From Schistosoma mansoni (taxonomy: Eukaryota > Platyhelminthes > Trematoda > Strigeidida > Schistosomatidae), in the NCBI RefSeq assembly GCF_000237925.1, contig NC_031498.1:888015-952014 (forward strand): DNA of 64,000 nucleotides. Direction: 5' to 3'. The position numbers and the translations under genes were made by a program. Shown piece after piece: positions 46,084-59,000 of this stretch (the stretch's first letter is position 1; each line of letters begins with the position of its first letter). Below the pieces are notes generated by a model that was not told the DNA's origin, did not search any database, and saw only the letters and a list, made by a program, of their open reading frames with translations.

Positions 46084-46784
46084 GCTACTAAATCGTATCC
46101 TTATCTTGATTCTCGGTAACCTTTGTCAATACAAACTATCATATATAAGCATCTCAAAAAAGTGTACTTGTGGTGACAAGAAAACTGGACCCATAACAAT
46201 AATAATAAAATGAGCCGATATTCAATACCATCTGATTTACGTTGGATAGTTGAATGTAAAGCATAGTCAGATTCACCCAATACCATGGATTTCCGGTAAA
46301 ATAAATAGCACAAATAAAACAAACAGAATTCTTAGTCATTTGGCATCTTATCATACAAAACTACTTTTAGAAATATTAGCCATGACAATTCCGATAAACA
46401 TGTTTACCGTATGAATCATTCCTGTAATGTGAGGGAAAGCAGTGAAACAACTTGCACATAAAAAAACAAATGTAAAAAGAAAATAACAAGGAAAAGAACG
46501 ATGTATCAAGAAAAATTATTATCATGATTTGATAGATGATCCACAATTGCCGGAAAAAAAAACAAACAAATCATTTGTACAAAACAATAATTGTGATGAT
46601 GATACGAATGAACACTGGGAGAACTAAAGTATAATGGAATAAATGCAAAACTATTTTTTAAAAAATGCTCTTCAATTTGTTATTATTGAAATATTCAGAA
46701 AAAAATAGTTTAAGAAATTGTAACGGGTGTCAAAAATACCTAAAACTGATGAAAGATCTAGTTTTTTGTTTAATTTGACAAGTA
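46084..46784. other. Downstream region of the NKRF-like gene
   Basis: AT-rich. It should contain the 3' UTR of the minus-strand gene. An ATTAAA variant lies on the minus strand about 15 nt past the stop, which is too close to be convincing. Confidence 0.4.
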
Positions 46785-49700
46785 CTAAAAATCTATACCC
46801 GGTATAAGTGTTTTAGGAAGGTCATCTAATATTTCGATAGCATTTGATGGTTGATTAAGTTCAGCTGTTACAAGTACACAATCATCATTGATTAGATTAC
46901 AATTATCTTCATTAGATTCTTTTTTGATGCGTGTTTTATATGTAGAAAGGAATTCACGAGCATAACGAGTAACTGGTTCATCATTGTACTCGTCTGATGT
47001 TCTAAAATACGTTGGTGGTGAGGAAGATAATAAGTTGGAATTAGTCATATGGTCAGATGATTGAACGTTATCGTTTGGTGTTGTTGAACCATTTTCACTA
47101 AAACAAAGTGGATCAGCTTGATACAAACGCTTTAAAGCCTCGGTTGTAAGATCGCCTTTATCAATTAGATAAAAGCAACCATATTGTTGTTGATCATATA
47201 GTGATCTTTTTAATCGAGATAGTGGGACTCGTTTACAAACGATAAGACAACTGGAAGGATCTGAACTACGTTTTACTTCCACACGACTTAACAAACCCCA
47301 ACGCCTAGCATGTTGTTGTACGACTGGCCAGAGACTGTTGGGAACGACAGTAGGAAATATGCAAATCGGTGAGACTAAAGCTGAAGCAGCATACGCTTGA
47401 AGATAGCTTTCTATTATGATAGACGACGAAAATCGATTAGTACAATTTATTCCATTATAATTGTTATTAGTATCTGCGCCTAAAGAAAAATAAAATATAC
47501 AAAAGGCTATTTATTCAGAAATTAAGAATTGTGTCATTTTATATTTCTGAATAATAATAATCAGTAAACAGCCAGAAAACAAACGAAGATTGTACGTTGA
47601 AAAATCAACATTTAATGAAGTGTCCTGGTTATTAGTATTGGGCGAGGTCACAGCCCATGGTAACTGGAATTCGCAGAATGGGTTCACGAATTCTAAAATA
47701 GTTATAAGCCAACGTTAAATAAGGATTTTGAACGCCGACGCGAAAGGATCAACAGTAAATAAATAGAAATAAGGGTGAAAGGTACTAGGGTTTTAAGTTT
47801 TAATAATTAACTAGTAATGATCAGAACGTTTTATTTCAATTCAATTACCGATACTGGAAATAATATATTCGATAAAGTTGTAAGCGGATATTTTAAATCG
47901 AGAATAGATTAGGAAGTCATAATTTTTATAGGGATGATTCGTTCAGGAATTTATGAGTAAATCACGTACCGTCACAATTAAGATGTGTTGGAGATAGAGT
48001 TGGAATTTCACAGTGTGCTTCTAGTTGTTCAAAATGTATTGGTGAATCCAGTTCTTCTTTACCCCACATGAGATTTTCAACCATGACGTGTTCAGGAATT
48101 CCCCAAAGAGACGAAGTAGTGTCATCTTCGAATTCTTCTGCAATAATAATTCACAATATATGGAAGTCAATATGGTTTATAAACATCAAAGTATCAGCAA
48201 GATAAACAACACAAAATAAAAAGAGTTTTAACATCATAAAAGATCCTCAAATTGAGAACATCAAACATTAGGTACAGACTTATTGCAAACAATTATCTGA
48301 TTATATAAAGTTGAATTAACTTATTAGTGTTGTATGAGAACAGAAACAATGAATACCAATAAAATGTGAGCACTTGTCTCCACTTTTATGAAATACCTAT
48401 TAGAAAATCCAGTAATATAAATGAATTTGTAGTCCCATCAGCAAATGGCTTTTATAATTGATATGTTAAATAAACTCACCAATGATACAGAGTTTGTCAC
48501 TACTGAGGTCCAATCAAATAAGTAGTTAAATATTTGTATAATTTTCTAAAATCTTGATTTACTCGTTTTAACCGAAAATCAGATATATGCAAACCGTATT
48601 CGATGTTGAACGAAAAAAGAACTACATGTAGTGAGAGCTTCTTATTTTAAGCGGTAAACCTGACTGCGAGTGACAAACGGTCATACCCAAACATATATAT
48701 ATATATATATATACAGGGGAACTACAAACTAATAAAACAGACTACGTTTTGGTTTATAAGCATGTAGCGGACTAATTTATCGGACGCGAAAGAGAATATT
48801 TTACCACAACAGTTCACGATACGGAGGTTATTAAATGTGTGTGATATAAGGATAAGAAGGGGTACTTTTATTTGATGTTTCTCCAATTTATAGTCTTAAG
48901 TATGAAAAAAAAGAGTAATATCACTAAACGATTATACATACAAAAAGTGAACAGCATCTTTCAACTGGAGTTTTTAAAAGGATGGAGACCTAATTTTTTA
49001 CAATAAGCCACAAACTTTCACTAATTAGGATTAATTTCATTCTTGAAGCAACCATTAGTCGAAGAACAAAGTGATTAACCAAAACCTTTTGAATGGTTAG
49101 TTCGCATTTATCCAGTGATTTGCCTTTTTGGTGAAAGCTATGGTTAACTCCATCAGGCATATTCTGGACAGAAGGGCAATGTTTTGCCATATAATTGTCA
49201 TGTGATAAGCATGTGAGTACACCGTCTGTATTATGAGTGATACGTAGTAGCTAATGCTGAATAACCTATCTATAGCTACTTGAGATTTTCTTGGTAGACG
49301 ATAAATGCGACTGCTTTGATGAGAAATACAGTAATAATACAGAACTCTTCTTTTATATTATTATACATGTTGGAAATCAGTCCTCGAAAACCATAAGGCT
49401 GAAATCTATGTAAAAGTGGGAATGGGGACAGCGATTATTCTTAACATAAGTCGTTGTCAGTCAAATGCACCGTAGAATCCGGTAAGTGTGTACATTGATT
49501 CAATTTGAGATGCTCCACCAGTAGAGTGAGATGGATTTGCTAGGGCAAACCCTAGAGTAGCAGAGGTAGTAACATTATTAGTGCTAATAGGAAAGATTAG
49601 GCATCGAAGATACAGTTTGGGGAAAAATATAAATCCGTAAAGATATTTATTAGCAATTTAGAAACTTAGGATCTAAGGGAAGATAAAGTGTGAATACACC

Positions 49701-51041
49701 TGACTTAATGCAAACGACCTCGATCCATGCTATTCAAGATTGTTAGCCATTGGTGACGATAATCACGTGGATCCCAACCAGGTAGCTTGCACCTGCCTAC
49801 AAGGCTAAATCTTACATTCAATTTCCTCATGGGCTCGTCCCAGGTCTTGGTTTGACAACTGTTAGCTTTTTTCTAACCTGCTTCTACACAAAACAACATA
49901 GCCTGTCAAGATAGGTGGTTGAGCGTAGGTAACACATGTCTCATCCACCTTACCTGACAAAGATAGAAGGTTCATGATTAGATTAATTCGAGGAACAGTT
50001 GACTAAGCTGTTTGGAGTTATCTCTACTGAAACCATCAACCTGGATCAGATAATAAATATGCGAGTTGAAAAGAACCCTAATACACAGGTTTTAGATTTT
50101 GCGATCTTTGTCTGGGAAAATTGTAATGATCTTTGTCAGTATGAGGTTGTGGAGATTGTTGGGTTTCATTCAAATCACAAACCAATTCAAGTAAGATAAC
50201 CACTGAAAACCCAGAAGCACTAGATAGTCACATTATCCTGTTACGAGACTTTCCAAGAAATTTGAGAAAGAATTTATTATTTAAAAGTGTACTACGAGCT
50301 AGACCTAATTACCAATAGTTTGTTGAAATATATGGTAATGGACTTAATTATTTACAATTACTGCAATAGACGAGATAATAGAATAATCAAGACTTGTGAT
50401 GATTGTTTTGAATAGTGTGCAAAACTAAACCAAGACCATATTCGTCTGACTGAGAAACGAAGATAATTAATCAAAATTTCTCATGGTATAGCCTGACATT
50501 AGTATACTGATGCAACCAGAGTACTTTTAAACTATCAAAAAAGCCGATATCAAACTATGTTAACAATTTTTGATAAAAACTCTAGATGAAGATTGCTTTT
50601 AGAAAAATACTCTTGTCACGAGAATAAGCAGATATTTAGCAAACGGTAAATACACATTCAACTTTGAAAAAAATAATGATGGGATTGTTTGCTAAATGAA
50701 TATCTAGGGTCAGGCTTACGATATAAACCTAAGGCTCGTAAGTTACGAAATGCAAAGTTACAGAGTATCGCAAGTATGAGGAAAACCGATTTTTAAAGCG
50801 GGACTCATCAGTAAGGTCTACGTAATTCTAAAAAAATAATTATTCCAGTCAATAATTAAATTCCTTCTTTATGTGACACATTAAACCACATTAAATAACG
50901 GAAGGGTGAGAAATAATGTCAGTAATTTGGCCTCATAGCAGCAAAATAAGACCGAATTTTGTTCATTTATAAAACTGAACTGCAGATCGCTTCTTCGGCA
51001 TTATTTCCAGATGAGTCGATAATATTATCATCGTCGATTCA

Positions 51042-51086
<45 letters not shown>

Positions 51087-54000
51087 GGAAAATAAGAAAT
51101 CAAACAGAAAGATTAGTAGACAACGCACTTGAATCATACATATATACAAAGAGAAAGAAATGATCAAAAAAGAATACTGATTGAAACAAGGCACAGTTTT
51201 ATACTGAAGAAATATATTCGTATATTCATAAAACAGTACAATTGGTAATGTATTAAAGGTACAATTACAAAAAATACAGTCAATTAAGAGAAAAAATACA
51301 GCTGGTGACTGGCCTATGACAACTTTACCTTCCCGTGAGAATATTAAACCAACCACAGGTTGAGTAGCACATAATTTATTCAGCAGACTACTCATTGCCG
51401 ATTGTTGAGCATCATGAAGATCTGGACTTTCAACGCTTAGACAACGTTGATTATCAATTAATGTATTACAAATAATTTGACCAGTGGTTGTTTGCACTTC
51501 AAATTCAAAGCTGATGAGCATTTGACTGAATTCAGCAGACTGGGCCAAAATTCTCTCTAGATGGACCTTTATAAAAATCAACGGTAAATTACGGATATGG
51601 ATGAGGGTGCTAAAACATCGTAGTGATAAATGTAAAGATTTTTATATCAGAATATTGGGCAAACTATAACAAAAAATATGAACATAGACCGATTGGTGGT
51701 TAGGTGACACATTTTGATAAATGAGGATTATTGAAACAGATAGGGATTTCAATTTTATCAAAATTGATAAATATAGAAAGATTTGATTATTCATAAGAGT
51801 GATAAAAAGTTGAGTGTGTAGCTACATATACTACACTAGATTGAGGGATTTTTTCGACCGAATACAGTTTGAAGAACTGGTAAGTCTCAGTGTCCATGTT
51901 GGATAAGTATCCCGTCTGTTTTTTTTAACGATTGTTGTTAACTTATTTTACAATCGACTAAAATAGCTAAGTATCGTTGAAAGGGCTTTCTGACTGGATG
52001 ACAGCGTAAGAACTCAAGAAGATAACAATACACGTAGTTGATTCAGTGTAGTATGGCAACTGTTTAATTTTTAAAAGTGCCAATTTTAAACACACCGAGA
52101 GAACAACTCAAGGATAAAAATGCTAACGATATGATTGAGTGAGAAGTCATGGTGTTGTAAGAATTATTTTAATGTGTTCTGATTATGGTAAGGATCTAAG
52201 AAAATTGAAATGCCTGAGAAATAATGTTCAGGTTTGAACTGGACAATTTACTTTTTAGCGAGTCATTGAAGACTTGAACTAATTTTAAGTGATATTGAGA
52301 AACAAGTCCTAATGAATTAATTAAAAAAATCCTAATAACTAAGCAGTGTTATCGGTGAAAGCAACTGTGTAGGAAAAGTTCATTTCATCAACTTTTACTG
52401 ATTTTATCATAGATCTAGTTGCTAAAAATTTAAATAAGTTACACTTGTACGATTTGTTCTCGTGACAGAAGATACTTTCATTAAATCGATGTGTACATTA
52501 CGTAGTCCCGTTCAGTCAGGATACAGAGAAGTGTGGTTTCTTAAAAACAGTACAAACTTTGTTTCGAGAGTGATCTGTGTTCATCCGTAACTTGGAATAG
52601 GAAAGAAGGTTGCTGAGTGTGCTTGATAATCCATTTATTTCGGGAGCATTATCAGCATTGGTGGGTCGTTACCTGACGTCTCAAAGGAGACAGAAACCAC
52701 ATTTGAAATTTGTCAACAAATGCTGTACACGGATAACGTCCATCTACCTGTCAGAGTGTATATTTTGTAAGTCCACTACATATTACATCATGAACATGGG
52801 TAGTTTGAAGATATTCAATCATGAGTGCCTGTAAAGTAGTGTTTAGACATGGTTGAATCAGCAAGTCAACAAAGTACTGGATGAATGTGATAAATAGGAT
52901 TATAGAGTATTGAACCTCCATCTATATGAATAGAACAGGTGTTGCACAGATTCAGCCTCCTCTTCTCATGTAGCATCATGCTGGGTACTATAAAAGCTGT
53001 TAAAATGTTAAAGATGATCAGACCAAGATATGAGATTGTTTTCATGAAGTTTCTGGCAGTTAGATTGAGTCGTACAAAACGTCTGTAATACAGGAAGCAC
53101 GAATAAAGAGTTTAGAACATACTAGTTATTATGATGCATCAACTGAAAACTATTTACTAAGATAGAAGAGCTTAGACGGATATAATTATTGACATCACTT
53201 ATTTACTTCTAATCCAGTAAAATATTCCCAATGCCGTTAGTAATAGACAATAAGAATTTAGTACCTGATCATATAATTTTTCTTTTGGAAGTCGTGCTAG
53301 GTAAATCCACATATCATCAAATGGTTTAGGGGTGAAAACTGTGGTGATGCTCTCATCACCTTCAAATTCACTATCTTTTTCGAAGTTGGATTCAAAAGGG
53401 TCCTTGAGAAATGGAGACAGTTTAGGAACTATTTCAGCTTTCGGACTTAAGCATAAGACCAAGTATTCCACCTCCTCCCATTGGCGTACAGATCCGACGA
53501 GGAAACAGGGACGAGATAAAATCTGAAAGGCCTAGAATACCGGAGAGAGGGAGAGTGGTTATATTAAAACCTTTAAACAAACAAATTAGAATTAATTAGA
53601 ATAAAGAGATATTTAAGTTGTATTGGAAGATGATTTTCATGTTCTCCAGTACTTTGTTTTTTAATAATGCAAACAATTCACTCTAACTAAATAGACACCT
53701 CCAATTATCACTATTCAGGAAAAAGCCCGATAAAAATTACAGTAGCATGACTGGATTTTCCAGACAGCGAATGTATCTATTCAGTCAAATGGATGTGAAG
53801 ACTTCTCTTCTTAATAAACCAATGATAGTAGGACAACCACTGGAAAGCTATGATCTAATAGCTAAGCGGATATAACAGCATGTAAACTCCCATTACTGAG
53901 TAGGGCGACCAAATTCCACTCCATCAATTCTGTGTTCAACAAACAAGTTGTACTACCAGCCGTCATACAAAAAATAGCTCAAGGTTGACAGTAACAATTT

Positions 54001-55720
54001 GTTTTCAGGTACACCTAGGAGTTTTGGAGAGCACTGGGATATTGTTTATTTTTAAATGGGGTCTCTCAGAGATATACGAACTAAAAAGAGATAGCTATCC
54101 AGCGTTTGTTATAGTTCGCAACTGATGTCAGTTAATGATTAAAACTATCTTCAAATTAATGTGAATTTTGAAAGGTATACATAAGATATAAGGTAATTAA
54201 TTGTCATACCTGTCGTGCAGTGCAGATTTGTGCAAGGGATTTAGACGCTGAAAGTGATTCTGCAATTAGCACATCTCCAATCAAAAGATCACAAGCAATT
54301 AACTGTTTGATATCAAACGCTTTTTCAGTATTTGAAATCTATGTAGATAAGAAAATAAAACGAACAAGTAACGTCGGATTGTAAGGGCTTAAAAATACTA
54401 AACTAACACACAAAACCACTAACAAAAAGGCTGTGACCGACTACGAGCAATTGTCCTTTAGGCTGTGAGATCACGCTTCCAGGTCTTCAAGATCACTCTC
54501 TAACCCAATTTACTTTTCAGACATCTCAAGTATTCACGGTATGGGAAAAGAAGTAATAGCCATCCTCACACGTTCAACAGTACTCAAGATATTAACAGAA
54601 AAACAAATGACACAAACAAGCAACGTCTGTTTGCAAGAAATGACGACAGGTGATGATCAAATTATTGTTTTCACTTAGTCCTGACTGAGCATTATCAACT
54701 ACAAAACACGAATTAACATAGTACTTAGTAGCTCTTCACTAGACAGTGTATTTGGATATCTGCAGAAGGCCATGAACACAGAATCTCACTTAACAATTAT
54801 CAGCAAAATATTTACAATCCTGAGTAAGCCCCCTGCTCTCTAAAATATCGTCGATGTATCTCATTAACAATTATCGAGGAACATAATATCTAGTCTAGTT
54901 AACGGCTTTACGTAAACTGAGATGCCCTGGTACGGCCGAGAGTCTGGAAAGTCCGCTCTCCCTCTCGAAATGCTCTCACATGGCCATGCGTATACAACCA
55001 CTGCCGGGGAGTTTTTACCCACTTCCTTCTCGAAGAGAGGGTGTTAACGAAATTGAGAGGATGAAAAGCGAATGTCCGGAGCTCTAACCGGGTTAGTGGA
55101 CACGGAAAGTCCACCTAGGGCAGTTGGAAAACCCTGATCCCAAACCAATGGTGCACATAGGCTCCAGTATCCTGAGGGAACAAATGGCGTATGAATCAAT
55201 CGTTGGTCACCGGCTACCATGGGACTGCATCCCATCACGATGCTTCACAGCCTTGTTGCACATATCCTTAGGTCAAAGGCTTGGGGTGTGGCTCCCTAAG
55301 AAAACCATCTGCTTCGGTTTGGGCACCCGGGCAGTACCACAGCCCTGATACAAATCAAATGAGATTTGTGCGCCGCATATGTATCTGGTGCCCCTTTGTA
55401 CCAACATTTATGTGTTTAAATAAATAAATAAAGTTACGAAAAAAAACACTTACAGAGGATAGGTGGTTTTGAGGACATTTTTGAACTTCAGTATTCAGAA
55501 AAAAAGAACGTTCCCTCTGGGGAAGATCTGTGATTTTTGTAAAAACATATGTGGGCTGAAGGCCAATACTGGATTCAACTACTTGGGCTAGTTCCTTCAC
55601 AAAGTCAATGAATAAGCCACTACAACTTTCTTTTTCACGAAGAAATAGTTCGCTTCCACGCTCCCGACAACATAGCTTTGAATTAAAGACAGATAGTGAG
55701 ATGGATGAATTGATAGACAT
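46785..55720 (-). CDS. NKRF-like RNA-binding protein (dsRBD-like x2, R3H-like), 6 exons
   Basis: Exons (minus): 55720-55454, 54338-54210, 53522-53265, 51566-51329, 48137-47970, 47479-46785. All introns have GT/AG ends, the phases agree (0,0,0,1,1), and the joined frame is 584 residues with no stop. The ATG at 55720 follows an in-frame TAA. Residues ~38-136 resemble a dsRNA-binding fold ending in 'ESLSASKSLAQICTARQIL'. Residues ~219-285 repeat that pattern ('FEFEVQTTTGQIICNTLID', 'DAQQSAMSSLLNKL'). Residues ~374-465 fit the R3H-type C-terminus of NKRF as I remember it ('VVQQHARRWGLLSRVEV', 'SLYDQQQYGCFYLID'), although the Arg of the RxxxH motif is absent. A normal G-patch is not visible; 'LMWGKEELDSPI' is at most a vestige. 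NKRF-type proteins act in the nucleolus with XRN2 and DHX15 in pre-rRNA processing; that role is inferred. The structure is firm, the identity moderate. Confidence 0.72.
48692..48713. repeat. (TA)n microsatellite in intron 4
   Basis: Simple TA run. Confidence 0.9.
49655..49990 (-). mobile_element. RTE-A LINE 3' part, old, in intron 4
   Basis: The minus strand resembles the RTE-A C-terminal coding end and early 3' UTR ('CAACCAGGTAGCTTGCAC' on the plus strand equals the reverse of the 'GCRLPGW' codons). Diverged and 5'-truncated. Confidence 0.65.
50130..50260 (-). repeat. S2-like relic in intron 4
   Basis: Blocks 'AGGTTGTGGAGATTG' and 'CACTGAAAACCCAGAAGCAC' match the S2 tail, minus orientation. 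Very diverged. Confidence 0.4.
51044..51084. repeat. (TA)n microsatellite in intron 4
   Basis: Uninterrupted TA run of about 40 bp. Confidence 0.95.
52600..53110 (+). mobile_element. RTE-A LINE C-terminal part, old, antisense in intron 3
   Basis: Translation gives broken pieces that follow the RTE-A C-terminus ('TWLNQQVNKVLDECDK', 'YRVLNLH'), with several stops and frame changes. Confidence 0.5.
54915..55435 (+). repeat. R520 copy H, in intron 1 next to a splice donor
   Basis: Full-length copy whose AAATAAATAAATA tail ends about 20 bp from the 5' splice site of exon 1 (GTAAGTG, read on the minus strand from 55453). It is antisense to the gene. Confidence 0.88.
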
Positions 55721-56093
55721 TAAGTTTGTCGTTAAACGAAGAAAGTGAGAGTAAAATGTAACGTTACCAACAAATAAAATTTAACTTACGAATAAGTGTA
55801 GTTTGACAGTTTAAAGCCTAGCATCACACTACATAATGGATACTTTGAAATATGGTAACAATAAAATGAATTTAAGTTCACTTCAATTTCATAAAAATAT
55901 GTAATGAAGATCTTATCAGAACCACATTGATGATAGTTCTACAAAAAATGAACCAAGAAGAAGTTTTTATATATTTTGAAAACGCCTAACACTGGCAATA
56001 CATCAGTTTTTTACAGATAATCACTTCTCATTAAAACTTAATGTTCTTATGAGGGATATTTAATTTACTACATTTAATTAATACTTGACTCAG

Positions 56094-59000
56094 TCAGTCA
56101 GTCAGCTACAACGTAGGACCAGGCACATTTATGCATCGGTCCAAGTTGCCATACCTCTTTAGCACAACAAGATCAACACCGGATTAATAGTAGTTAATTT
56201 AGTGTTGGTAGTAGTATATAAATTATAGGTTGTATATAAGGATATAGTATAGGAAGGGAGATATGAAGCAATTTTAGTCTCAAGGTTTAAGGGAAGATAA
56301 AGAGTGTATACACCTACGCCATTGTGATCGATTCTGAGCCATGTCACACAGAGTCTCCAACCATTGGTTACGATAGTCACGCGGACCCCAACCAGGTAGT
56401 CTGCATCTGCCAATATGACTAGAAGTTAGTAATTTTAAGCACTGATGCCACGTTTTGGTTTGACAGCCCCTTACTTTCTTCCAACCATCCCCTACACTAG
56501 TCAGCATTGAGCGTCGTGGTAATCGGTGTTCAGGCATACGTAACACGTGGCCTAACCATCACAGTCGATGAAGATTCATCACCTCATCAACTGATTTACC
56601 ATCATTTCCTAATACCCTGTATCTAACCTCACAATTACTTACCCGGTGATCCCAGAAGATGCGAGCAATATTTCTAAGACTTCTGCGGTCAAATACTAGT
56701 AACTTACGAGTATCTTCTACTCTTAATGGCCATGTTTCACAGCCGTAAAGTAGAACAGAACGAACTGCTGCGCAGTATACTCGTCCGTTAATTGATAGAC
56801 GGATATTTCGTCTTCGCCATAGGTGACGTAAGTTGGCAAAAGCCAAACGAGCCTTTTGAATCCGTGCTGAGATTTCATCAGACACCAACCCATTAGGGCT
56901 GATCAGACTTCCAAGATAAGTAAAGTTGTCGACGCGTCCGACTACTTCACTCCCTATCCTTAGTTCAGGTGTTGACGCAGGCCAGTCCTGGAGTAACAAT
57001 TTACACTTAGATGGGGAGAAACGCATCCCAAACATCCTGGCATTATTACTCAGTTCTAACAGAAGACTCTGCATTTTGCCAGCGTCTTCACCAAACAGGA
57101 CTATGTAATCTGCGTATTCTACGTCGCTTAGTGGACCCCCTGGTAGGAGATCAATTCCTGAAAATTCAGTTGACGAGAGTGTTATTTCCAGCAAACTGGT
57201 CTATAATGAAGTTAAACAAAAATGGAGATAGTGGACAGCCTTGACGGACATCCCTTGAGGTAGTAAAATCAGATGACAGTTCGCCATAAGCTCTCACTCG
57301 ACTGGTAGTGTTCGAGTAAAGAGCCCCCACAAGGTTTATGTACTTCTCAGGTACACCTTTCAATGACAGACACTGCCACAGAACCTCTCGGTCTACAGAG
57401 TCAAATGCTGCTTTCAAGTCAAGAAAAACTATCATTGTCGGACGCCGATAAACATGTCTGTGCTCTAAAACCTGACGAATAGTGAATATGTGGTCGATGC
57501 AGCCACGACCAGGTCTGAAGCCAACCTGATTTCCTCGTGTTTGCAGTTCACGAGTCTTAGTTAGGCGCCCGATAATTATTGAGGCAAGTATTTTAGATGC
57601 TATGTTAGTCAGACTAATCCCTCTATGGTTATCGCAGGATGATTTGGATCCCTTCTTATATATTGGGACAATCAGTGATTGTGACCAGTAGGATGGGATT
57701 ACGTCCAACTCCCAGATTTTAGTCAGAATATTAGTCAACCTAGTCGCTAAAATTGGGCCACCATATTTAAAGACCTCTGGAGCCAATCCATCTGAACCAG
57801 CTGCTCTTCCTTGTTTCAGATTAGCTATAGCCTTCTGAACCTCAGGTAGGGTCGGGGGATCTACCTCAATGTTCCATTTAGGCTGTCTGGGAATAGTGGG
57901 TAGTTGTGCAGTAGCTGAACTGCTCCTTAAAGTGTTCTGCCCATCGTTCTAAACGTCTGGGCTGAGAGCAGATAAGGGTTCCGTCTTTTTCCGAGATCGC
58001 TTCACTTACACTTGACTTATGAATTCCGGTTTCTTTTATTAGTCTGAAGAGTTGCCTGGTGTTGCCTACAGCCACTGCCTTTTCCATCTCTTTTGCTTTC
58101 GTTGCCCACCACTGCTCACGATCGTTCCTTAGACTTTTAGTCAACCTACATTTGATTTGTTTACGCTCTTCGTCGTGTTCAGAGCCTGATGGGATGAATT
58201 TACACGAATCCATCAGTGAAATGTTGTCCAACCTGCGTCCAATGTGTTTCATTGATTCCAAGAACCTCCAGGTTGTATTTTCTCATTTGTGCAGCAATTT
58301 GGAAGACTCTTCCGGTTTCCCACATTGTCCGGACATTCCATGTACCTATAAAAATTGTCGCTCTGGTTGTAAGAAGGTGCATCGGCCTCATGACTTCCGA
58401 AGGAACTCGGCTTTCATCATGAGACGTCATAATTATTCCTTCTACTCCCAGGGCAGAGTTTAAATGGTTTGAATAATTTTTTCTGGTTAGCGTTTTTTTA
58501 GCGAGTTGGTTTTCTACGGGATGGGGTCGCTAACCCCATGCCCAACCCTCCTCCTTTACCCGGGCTTGGGACCGGTAGTAACCCCCGGAGGAGCTACAGG
58601 CGGAGAAAAATCCATTGTTTTTTTGGAACCCTATGGTTTAAATTACTAATAGATGTGACTGCTGTTTCTACAGCTGTTCGTATATCTTTCCAAGCAGCAT
58701 CTGGGTCAGTCTCGTTTACAGAACTGCCTAGATGTGAACTCAGTTGTTCCTGGAATTTACATTTGGATTTCTCGTCCTCCAGTTCAATCCTAATGGGTCT
58801 TCTTAGTGTAGTTTTCCTGCGTCCAGTGAGGCGCAGACAAATGCGTGATCGTATTAAAGCGTGATCAGAGTCTAAACAAGTATTCCAATACGAGCGACAA
58901 TCTTCTATCGAGCCTCTCCAACGATGGCTGATGACAATATGGTCTATCTGAGTCCATCGTTGGTTTGGTGCAGGTGGTCACCATGTTAGGCGATGTCTCT

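Noticed and set aside
51039-51328. C-terminal extension of the 51581 open frame
   Set aside because: It runs past a good donor (AAG|GTAAAG at 51328) into a (TA)n run. It is intron 4.
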